Source of the DNA: Bacteroidales bacterium
GTDB taxonomy: Bacteria; Bacteroidota; Bacteroidia; Bacteroidales; UBA932
Assembly (NCBI GenBank): GCA_017534745.1
Contig: JAFXVX010000016.1
Span: forward strand, 1-43,276
Length of the DNA: 43,276 nt
Direction of reading: 5' to 3'
How positions within the stretch are numbered: the first letter of the stretch is position 1; each line of letters starts with the position of its first letter. Of this stretch, positions 37,672 through 43,276 are shown piece by piece. The notes beneath the pieces are model-generated. The model ran no database searches, was not told where the DNA came from, and saw only the letters and a list, made by a program, of their open reading frames with translations. Made by a program: the position numbers and the translations under genes.

Positions 37672-39268
37672 TCCGCTCAAACAACTTGCAGGCGAGACCG
37701 CGATCTACGGCCTCAGCTCCATACTGGCGAGGGTACTGAACTTCATGTTCGTACCCATATACACGAGAATGCTCACGACCGCCCAGTACGGCGTCGTGAC
37801 GGAGTTTATGGCATACATCGCCATACTGCAGGTCGTACTGGTGCTCGGCCTTGAGACGGGCTGTTTCCGATTCGCAAACAAGGAGGGGGCTGACCCGGCG
37901 AAGGTGTATTCGAACGCCCTTCTGGCGGTGTTCGGGCTCAACCTGGCGTTCCTCGCGGTCATCGTTGGATTCCGCGGAGGGATTGCCGCAGCCCTCGGAT
38001 ACGACGGCTACGGCGCCATGGTGGCTTACGTCGCAGGAATCCTGTTCTGCGACAGCCTGACGGCCATCCTCTTCGCCAAGCTCCGCCAGGAGCATAAGGC
38101 GGTGAAATTTGCTGTTCTCAAGACCGTGAAAATTCTCACGGAGACGGGCGCGAACCTTCTGCTGTTCTTCCTGTATCCGGCCTTCGCCGCGGCGCACCCG
38201 GCCAATCCGCTCTCCGGCCTCATCAGCGCGACGCCTGATTTCAACTATCCGATATTCGCGATATTCGTAAGCTGCGTCGTCTGCCTGGTGCTGTTCCTGC
38301 CGGATCTGGTGAAATTCCGTTTCTCCTTCGACAAGGGGGTGATGGGGAAGATGCTGCTCTACTCATTGCCGCTGATGGTGGCCTCTCTGCCCGGGGTGGC
38401 CAACGACTTCCTCGACAGGGTGCTGTTCCGCTACTTCGACACATCCTCGGCGGTCTGGCAGTCGAGCCTCGGGGTGTATCAGGCGGCGGTGAAGCTGGCG
38501 GTGATTATGAACCTGTTCATACAGATGTTCCGCTACGCCGCCGAGCCTTTCTTCTTCCAGCGGGCCCGCGAAAAGGGCTCGAATGAGCTCTACGCGGAGG
38601 TGATGGAGTATTTCACGGCCTTTTGCGGGCTCGTGCTGCTGGGGGTCGTGGGATACATCGACGTCATATCACTAATCCTCGGCCGCGACTTCCGCGTCGG
38701 CGTCGCCGTGGTGCCGGTGATGCTCCTCAGCTACATGCTGCTAGGGATGCTCTTCAACGTGTCGATGTGGTACAAACTCTCCGGCAAGACCCAGATGGCC
38801 ATCTGGATCACCCTCGCCGGACTCGCTGTCACCATCGTGGTCAACGTGGTCTTCATGCCCCGCTTCTCCTACTGGGCCTCCGCCTTCGGCCACCTCGCGA
38901 GCTACCTAGTGATGTTCGTCCTCAGCGCCTCTCTCGGCGCCAAGTATTACCCCATCCCCTACAAGTGGGGCCGCATCCTCCTGATCTTCGTCATCATGGG
39001 CGCCTCGTACGGCCTGATGGTTCTCGCTGACTTCTTCATCGGAGGCGGCGCTGCCGGCGCTTCGGGCGCGGTCGCTGCTGACCTGGCTTCGGGGACTGCT
39101 GGCGCGGTTGGTGCTGGCACTTCCGGCTCTGCTGGCGCGAGCCTGTCTCATGGCGGCATGTGGCTCCGCATGGGGCTCAACACTGTGGCGATTCTCGCCT
39201 ACCTCGCCTGCTGCTGGCTCCTTTTCGGCCGCTCCCTCAAGCGTTCCCTCAAGCGCGCTGACGCATAG
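37664..39268 (+). CDS. Polysaccharide/lipid-linked oligosaccharide flippase (Wzx/MATE-like)
   Basis: The 534-aa inner-membrane protein opens with MANPLKQLAGETAIYGLSSILARVLNF and FVPIYTRMLTTAQYGVVTEF, typical of oligosaccharide flippases of the MOP superfamily, and has about 12-14 hydrophobic segments. It would move an undecaprenyl-linked glycan across the inner membrane. Between the last membrane segments (about residues 460-502) there is an Ala/Gly/Ser-rich insert. The C-terminus RSLKRSLKRADA is encoded by a short repeat CTCCCTCAAGCG that continues past the stop. No glycosyltransferase genes are adjacent. Confidence 0.88.
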   Translation: MANPLKQLAGETAIYGLSSILARVLNFMFVPIYTRMLTTAQYGVVTEFMAYIAILQVVLVLGLETGCFRFANKEGADPAKVYSNALLAVFGLNLAFLAVIVGFRGGIAAALGYDGYGAMVAYVAGILFCDSLTAILFAKLRQEHKAVKFAVLKTVKILTETGANLLLFFLYPAFAAAHPANPLSGLISATPDFNYPIFAIFVSCVVCLVLFLPDLVKFRFSFDKGVMGKMLLYSLPLMVASLPGVANDFLDRVLFRYFDTSSAVWQSSLGVYQAAVKLAVIMNLFIQMFRYAAEPFFFQRAREKGSNELYAEVMEYFTAFCGLVLLGVVGYIDVISLILGRDFRVGVAVVPVMLLSYMLLGMLFNVSMWYKLSGKTQMAIWITLAGLAVTIVVNVVFMPRFSYWASAFGHLASYLVMFVLSASLGAKYYPIPYKWGRILLIFVIMGASYGLMVLADFFIGGGAAGASGAVAADLASGTAGAVGAGTSGSAGASLSHGGMWLRMGLNTVAILAYLACCWLLFGRSLKRSLKRADA

Positions 39269-39356
39269 GCTCCGTCGCTCCCTCAAGCGCTCCGCCCCGT
39301 TCGTCCACGCTGGAGGGGGTGTTTTGTGGACGGAGGGTGAAGGTGGTGGGGCGGAG

Positions 39357-40445
39357 TTATTCCTGCGAGGGGATGAGTTTGAGGACGAGGTACTCGGAGC
39401 GGGTGCCGAGGCGGATTTTGGGGCCCCAGATGCCGAGGCCGGAGGAGATGTAGTACCGGGTGGCGCCGCGGGAGTGGTGTCCCCACGACTTCTCGAAGAT
39501 GGCGTCCGTTACCCACGACAGGGGCCAGACCTGCCCCCTGTGGGTGTGGCCGCTGAACTGGAAGTCGATCCCCGCGGCCTCTGCCTCCTCCAATCCCATT
39601 GGCTGATGGTCCAGCAGTATCGTAAACTCCGTCGGGGCCGAGCCGGCTAGCGCGGCGAGCGGGAGGCGGCGACGGCTGCTGCGGTCGTCGCGGCCGATGA
39701 TGCGGACGCCCTTGAAGAGGGCGGTGGAGTCCCGCAGGAGGGCGATTCCGGCATCGGCGTAGAAGCGTTCGGCCCCTGCGATGTCGCCATAGAACTCGTG
39801 GTTCCCGACCACGGCGTATGCGGGCGCCTTCAGCCGCCGGAACTCCTCCGCGTAGCCGCCTTCGACCACAGGCCGCAGCCGCATATCCAGCACGTCCCCG
39901 CCGAAAAGCACCAGGTCCGGCTCGGCGACGTTGATGAGATCTATCCAGCGGGCGAGTTCGGCTCGGCGGTTGGTGTAGCCGACGTGCAGGTCGCTGGCGA
40001 GGACCACCGTCAGCGGCTGCTCCAGCGGCTTGGACGTGTGGATAGTCAGGTCCTCGCGGTATTTGTGCCGATAATGTATTCCTCCGGCGGCGAGAAGGAC
40101 GGCGACTACCCCCAGCGCGACGCTCAGTCCGATGGCGCTGCTGTACATATATTCCTTCGGTAGAATACGGCATATCGCGCATATATCCGCCACCAGAAAC
40201 CCCAGCAGCAGATACAGGAACGCAATCAACCACGGCATACCGACCTCCTGCATCAGCACCGCCGCCTTGATGGGCACCTTCTCGCTTAGGCCGAGGCTCG
40301 CGAACGCCAGTACCATCCACAGCACGAACAGCCCGGCCACGGTGAGCTTCACCGGCCATCCGCCCGGCGCGATGCGCCACAGATGCCACGTAACGTACAC
40401 CACGGCGGCCAGAACTCCCGCCAGCACCAGAGGAAACATTTTCAT
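39357..40445 (-). CDS. Membrane-anchored calcineurin-like metallophosphoesterase
   Basis: The 362-aa protein has four to five membrane helices in its first about 140 residues, then a YkuE/YpbG-like metallophosphoesterase domain with all metal motifs: ASDLHVGY (Asp, His), FGGDVLD, VVGNHEFY and FSGHTHRGQVWPL, and a YYISSGLGIWGPKIRLG end. It would hydrolyse a phosphomonoester or phosphodiester, perhaps in lipid A or UDP-sugar turnover, at the membrane. The ATG at 40443-40445 (MKMFP) is preferred to an upstream GTG three codons earlier. It diverges from the YbjQ-like gene. Confidence 0.88.
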   Translation of the reverse strand: MKMFPLVLAGVLAAVVYVTWHLWRIAPGGWPVKLTVAGLFVLWMVLAFASLGLSEKVPIKAAVLMQEVGMPWLIAFLYLLLGFLVADICAICRILPKEYMYSSAIGLSVALGVVAVLLAAGGIHYRHKYREDLTIHTSKPLEQPLTVVLASDLHVGYTNRRAELARWIDLINVAEPDLVLFGGDVLDMRLRPVVEGGYAEEFRRLKAPAYAVVGNHEFYGDIAGAERFYADAGIALLRDSTALFKGVRIIGRDDRSSRRRLPLAALAGSAPTEFTILLDHQPMGLEEAEAAGIDFQFSGHTHRGQVWPLSWVTDAIFEKSWGHHSRGATRYYISSGLGIWGPKIRLGTRSEYLVLKLIPSQE

Positions 40446-40500
40446 ACGGCTCACAATATAAGAATTTTCCGTATCTTCGTACGGCTAAACCGTAGATAAT

Positions 40501-40821
40501 ATGATACTTTCCACTACCCCTACCATCGAAGGACACTCCATCCGTGAATACAAAGGAGTCGTTTTCGGCGAAGTCATCGCCGGCGTCAATTTCTTACGTG
40601 ACATCGGAGCCAGCATCCGCAACATCATCGGCGGCCGCAGCGCCTCCTATGAAGAGGAACTCATCGGGGCCCGCACCCAGGCGATGAACGAGATGTCCAC
40701 GCGCGCCGCCCAGCTCGGCGCCGACGCCGTGGTCGGCATCGACATCGACTACGAAGTCCTCGGCGAGAACAACGGCATGCTCATGGTCACCGCCTCCGGC
40801 ACCGCCGTCAAGCTCGACTAG
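40501..40821 (+). CDS. YbjQ (UPF0145) family protein
   Basis: The 106-aa protein matches the YbjQ/UPF0145 family along its length: [26 protein letters not shown] N-terminus, [32 protein letters not shown] and the final [11 protein letters not shown]. Members form decamer-like rings and have been suggested to bind metals; the function is not settled. A TATCTTCG -7-like box is 21 nt upstream of the ATG. Confidence 0.92.
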   Translation: MILSTTPTIEGHSIREYKGVVFGEVIAGVNFLRDIGASIRNIIGGRSASYEEELIGARTQAMNEMSTRAAQLGADAVVGIDIDYEVLGENNGMLMVTASGTAVKLD

Positions 40822-40864
40822 CAGCCCGTGGCCCGTGGGCTCGGCGGCGCCTGAGAGGTTTCGC

Positions 40865-40974
40865 CGTGGGGCGTAAAGCATTGGCGATCAGATAATTGCC
40901 GAAAATCAATCTGTATGATTTGCTACAGATTGATTTTCGGTTTCTCGTTATCAGTCAATGCTTTATGCCCCACG
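40865..40974. repeat. 110-bp imperfect inverted repeat (50-bp arms, 10-nt loop)
   Basis: Arms 40865-40914 and 40925-40974 are inverted copies with 37 of 50 positions paired. The outer 19 bp (CGTGGGGCGTAAAGCATTG, one mismatch) and the inner 16 bp (CCGAAAATCAATCTGT, exact) are strong; a symmetrical unpaired 15-nt section lies between. It separates two convergent genes. It may terminate both, but the length is more like a MITE. Confidence 0.7.
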
Positions 40975-40984
40975 GGCCGGGCGG

Positions 40985-41683
40985 TTAGTACAGCAGCAGG
41001 CCTAGGGCGGCGGCGGCAAGGATGATGAGGATGGGGTTGATTTTGCGCCACCAGGAGGCGATGAAGGCGGCGGCGAGCAGCACCCAGCTCCGCCAGTCGG
41101 GGAAATTCTCCCGAACGAGGGAAATGGACGGAATCCGGCCGAACCAGGCGGAAAGGCCGCCCTGGGCCATGCCGGCCACTGCGGCGTCGCTCTCGACACC
41201 GTCCGCCAAAGCCGCCCCGTCTGCCAGCGCGCCCGCCGTCCAGGTGGTCTTCACCATGAGGACGAGGGCGGCGGCGCCGATGAGGCCGACGACGCAGGGC
41301 TTGAGGAAGTCCATCGTGCCGGCGTAGAGAGTCGAACTGCGGAACCGGGTGTAGAACTTCACAATCAGAAGCATGATAACGAGCGAGGGGAGGATGAGGG
41401 CGAGCGTCGCGGCGAAGGAGCCGCAGACGCCGAGCGCCTGGCTGCCCGTCGCCTGAAACAGCACGTCGTAGCCGACGTAGGTCGCCGTATTGATCCCGAT
41501 GGGCCCCGGCGTCATCTGCGAGACCGCCACGATGTCCGTGAACGTGCTCTCCGAAATCCATCCGTGAGCCACCACGACTTCGTTCTGGATTAGCGACAGC
41601 ATCGCGTACCCCCCGCCGATGGTGAACGCCCCGATCACGAAGAACGTCCACATAAGCTGCAGTATGAGAAGAGACACCGTCAT
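40985..41683 (-). CDS. chrA: Chromate transporter, second half (ChrA family)
   Basis: The 232-aa membrane protein is a short-chain ChrA-family (CHR) unit: FFVIGAFTIGGGYAMLSLIQNEVV and VSQMTPGPIGINTATYVGY are the family motifs, with about six membrane segments. Two such units act together, exporting chromate or related anions. An Ala/Gly/Asp-rich insert (about residues 150-175) lies between membrane segments. Its ATG overlaps the upstream gene's stop by 4 nt. Confidence 0.9.
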   Translation of the reverse strand: MTVSLLILQLMWTFFVIGAFTIGGGYAMLSLIQNEVVVAHGWISESTFTDIVAVSQMTPGPIGINTATYVGYDVLFQATGSQALGVCGSFAATLALILPSLVIMLLIVKFYTRFRSSTLYAGTMDFLKPCVVGLIGAAALVLMVKTTWTAGALADGAALADGVESDAAVAGMAQGGLSAWFGRIPSISLVRENFPDWRSWVLLAAAFIASWWRKINPILIILAAAALGLLLY

Positions 41684-42306
41684 GCGTCGCCCTCCTTGTC
41701 GGTGAGATTTCTCCGCTCGCTGCGCTCGGTCGAAATGACAGAGGTGTCCGTCCTTTGGCCGTCAGACCTCCTCTCCCGAAGCCATGTCACGCTGAAGCCC
41801 AACACGGCGACGCATAAAATGATGTAGATCGGCGACACGGAGAGGAAGGCGACGAGGGCGAGCGACGCTACGGCGATCGCCCATGCCCACCACTTCTTGC
41901 AGCTTTTCCGCGCCATATCCACCATCGGGACGAGGATGAGGGCAACGACAGCGGGGCGTATGCCCTGAAAGGCCCTCGCGACCCACGGGTTATCCTTGAA
42001 CGCCGTGAAGAACATAGCAATTGCAAGGATTATCAGGAACGACGGCAGGACGGATCCGAGCGTCGCGACGATGCTGCCCTTGATCCCACGGAGCTTATGC
42101 CCGGCGAATATGGAAATATTCACCGCCATCACCCCCGGCGCACTCTGCGAGAGCGCCACGACATCCGGCAGGTCCTCCTCGGAGATCCACCCGCGGCGCG
42201 ACATTTCGTCGCGGATCAGCGGGATCATCGCATATCCCCCGCCGATCGTGAACGCCCCTATTTTGGCGAACACCGCGAATATTTTCCAAAGCGGCACCTT
42301 GTTCAT
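41680..42306 (-). CDS. chrA: Chromate transporter, first half (ChrA family)
   Basis: The 208-aa protein is the partner CHR unit (IGAFTIGGGYAMIPLIRDEMSRRGWI, LSQSAPGVMAVNISIFAGHKL). Both units are complete, so this is a natural split pair, not a frameshifted long ChrA. The last about 25 residues (SVISTERSERRNL...) are read from a GTCATTTCGA-type hairpin repeat (41701-41742), which seems to have been added to the C-terminus. The ATG lies 7 nt after a TAAATTTG box. Confidence 0.9.
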   Translation of the reverse strand: MNKVPLWKIFAVFAKIGAFTIGGGYAMIPLIRDEMSRRGWISEEDLPDVVALSQSAPGVMAVNISIFAGHKLRGIKGSIVATLGSVLPSFLIILAIAMFFTAFKDNPWVARAFQGIRPAVVALILVPMVDMARKSCKKWWAWAIAVASLALVAFLSVSPIYIILCVAVLGFSVTWLRERRSDGQRTDTSVISTERSERRNLTDKEGDA

Positions 42307-42321
42307 ACGGCTACAAATTTA
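41701..42321 (-). promoter_or_regulatory. -7 box of the chromate-transporter pair (42314-42321)
   Basis: The relevant site is 42314-42321, which reads TAAATTTG on the minus strand, 7 nt before the ATG at 42306. No TTTG is found at the -33 position. The wider span given here only links it to the two-gene unit it serves and to the hairpin repeat at 41701-41742 at the other end of the first gene. Confidence 0.4.
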
Positions 42322-42332
42322 CGCAGATTTAA

Positions 42333-42363
42333 TTTGCCGAAGGAATAATTTTTCGTATAATTG
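42333..42363 (+). promoter_or_regulatory. Promoter of the Big_2 lipoprotein gene
   Basis: TTTG (42333-42336), a 19-nt spacer and TATAATTG (42356-42363, one mismatch) precede the ATG at 42396 by 32 nt. Confidence 0.6.
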
Positions 42364-42395
42364 CAAAAGTAGGTGTATTTTACAATCGATCAGCC

Positions 42396-43151
42396 ATGAA
42401 GAAAATTCTGTTCCTTATCGCGGCAGCCGCCGTGCTACTAGCCGCCTGTGAAAAAGAAAACAAGAGCAAATCGAAAACTCATAAACCTACCGGAATATCA
42501 CTGGACTACGACCGCGCCATAATTAGTCTTGACCGTACGTTCACCCTCACCGCCACGCTTCAGCCCGCTAAAGCTAAGGCGGCAGAGATTACCTGGCGGT
42601 CGGAAAACCCCGAGGTCGCCACTGTTGAAGACGGCGTCGTGACGCCACAATATGTCGGGACGACAAAGATTTTCGCCGAAGTCGATGAGGAGATTTTCGC
42701 TTCCTGTGACCTCACCGTCTGCGCCTTTACCTTTAACCCTTCCAATGTAGATGTCGGGGTTGAACGGAGCCTGCCACTTTCTCTGAGCATTACCCCGGAA
42801 CTTGAGGACCTCGGAGAAATCACCTGGAGCTCCGATTACCCTGAAATAGCTACTGTCGAAGATGGCGTCGTTATCGGCAAGAGCATCGGAACCGCGGCCA
42901 TTACCGCGACTGCCGGCATCAACCTGAAGTCGGTCTGCAATGTCACCGTCTGCCGCATCATATATGAAGAGGGCTTTGAGGATAAAGATGAATTCGAGTC
43001 CCAGTGGACCAACGTTGACGCCGACGGCGACGGATTCAAATGGAAGCATATCGACAACACCGGCCTGGAGACGGGGAGGATGCTCACTCATTCAGGCGAG
43101 TGTTTGGTCTACAGCGAATCTTTTAATAATGGTGCCATTGCTGTCCACTAA
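42396..43151 (+). CDS. Big_2-domain lipoprotein, truncated at its C-terminus
   Basis: The 251-aa protein has a lipoprotein signal (lipobox LLAAC, Cys18) and two Big_2 Ig-like domains (about 30-110, ITWRSENPEVATVEDGVVTPQYVGTT; about 112-190, ITWSSDYPEIATVEDGVVIG). It then enters a domain of the cleaved-adhesin/choice-of-anchor type (EGFEDKDEFESQWTNVDADGDGFKWKH...ECLVYSESFNNG). That domain normally continues for another 100 or more residues. Here, after FNNG, the frame reads only five more codons and stops within a sequence that looks like the end of an insertion sequence. The gene is thus probably broken by insertion. Confidence 0.75.
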   Translation: MKKILFLIAAAAVLLAACEKENKSKSKTHKPTGISLDYDRAIISLDRTFTLTATLQPAKAKAAEITWRSENPEVATVEDGVVTPQYVGTTKIFAEVDEEIFASCDLTVCAFTFNPSNVDVGVERSLPLSLSITPELEDLGEITWSSDYPEIATVEDGVVIGKSIGTAAITATAGINLKSVCNVTVCRIIYEEGFEDKDEFESQWTNVDADGDGFKWKHIDNTGLETGRMLTHSGECLVYSESFNNGAIAVH

Positions 43152-43276
43152 AAGTTGTGGACGTAGTTAAAAGTTAAAAATCAAACAACGTGGGTTCATA
43201 GAACCCGTCAAGTTCTTTGTCAATATTGAGGTTAGATTTGTTGAAGAGGTCTTCAAGAGGCGTTGTGTCTGTAAGC
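43138..43276 (-). mobile_element. Right end of an insertion sequence (partial)
   Basis: GTCCAC (43143-43148) and GTGGAC (43157-43162) form a short inverted repeat at the point where the lipoprotein domain is interrupted. Just inside, an AT-rich sequence carries the 3' end of a minus-strand ORF. This is the usual picture of an IS terminus with the transposase reading out of the window. The exact border is uncertain, and the IS family cannot be named. Confidence 0.5.
43174..43276 (-). CDS. C-terminal end of a probable transposase (partial)
   Basis: On the minus strand an open frame enters from beyond the window and ends in TAA at 43174-43176; the visible 33 residues include TPLEDLFNKSN, ELDGFYEP and the end TLFDF. 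A hydrophilic, aromatic-ended tail next to an inverted repeat fits an IS4-like or similar DDE transposase, but too little is visible to assign a family. Confidence 0.45.
   Translation of the reverse strand, partial: LTDTTPLEDLFNKSNLNIDKELDGFYEPTLFDF

Noticed and set aside
39283..40536. 417-codon minus-strand frame overlapping the metallophosphoesterase gene
   Set aside because: It lies in another frame of the same strand as the real gene, is full of Arg/Pro low-complexity sequence and shows no domain.
40985..42306. Frameshifted single long ChrA gene
   Set aside because: Both halves have their own start and complete CHR-domain motifs, and overlap by 4 nt in the normal stop-start manner, so a split pair is the simpler reading.

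Overview
The window looks like a chromosomal segment from an uncultured, fairly GC-rich member of the Bacteroidales (Bacteroidota), probably of gut or rumen type. The signs are a SusC/SusD pair, many lipoproteins with short lipoboxes, promoters of the form TTTG - about 20 nt - TAnnTTTG, starts without strong Shine-Dalgarno sequences, BACON/Big_2/GLUG-style surface proteins and the gene order rplM-rpsI-rpsB-tsf. There are no rRNA genes and no CRISPR array. One tRNA (Leu, TAA) is present.

Layout. 1-2260: an AT-richer patch with a Vat-type acetyltransferase gene and a lipoprotein hydrolase gene, lying between two imperfect ~95-bp repeats; the right repeat runs into the 3' end of tRNA-Leu, so the patch looks like the remains of an integrated element. 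2377-5467: a secreted EEP-family hydrolase, an AraM-type glycerol-1-phosphate dehydrogenase and a SpoU/TrmH RNA methyltransferase. 5468-9672: palindromic intergenic elements, then two related Big_2 + FISUMP-like lipoproteins flanking dusB; one of the two has no ordinary start codon. 9836-12892: ribosomal protein and EF-Ts genes.

13069-35380 is a polysaccharide utilisation locus. A membrane-spanning propeller/Y_Y_Y/AraC regulator without a kinase faces a co-directional operon (15951-33639) encoding an EEP lipoprotein, SusC, SusD, two GLUG-repeat lipoproteins (the second carrying a C-terminal EEP domain), a 40-residue peptide, a single-chain heparinase II/III-like lyase plus GH88 hydrolase, a GH2 beta-mannosidase and an SGNH esterase. 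A CE7-like esterase with its own promoter follows. The enzymes suggest an acetylated glycan containing uronic acid and beta-mannose, perhaps with phosphodiesters; SusC/D and the lipoproteins would bind and import it, the lyase would leave unsaturated uronyl ends, GH88 would remove them, and the mannosidase and esterases would trim the rest.

35381-43276: a gene-poor stretch, a RAYT/IS200-like HUH transposase gene between two hairpin-bearing direct repeats, a cyclophilin lipoprotein, a polysaccharide flippase, a metallophosphoesterase, a YbjQ protein, a two-gene chromate-transporter pair, and a Big_2 lipoprotein cut short by what looks like the end of an insertion sequence.

The strongest unexplained signal is the set of structured intergenic repeats: three 112-bp copies with compensatory base changes, two unrelated elements built on the same alternating four-arm plan, a 110-bp hairpin, and many short hairpins of the GTCATT(T/C)CGA type, some of which lie inside coding sequences.
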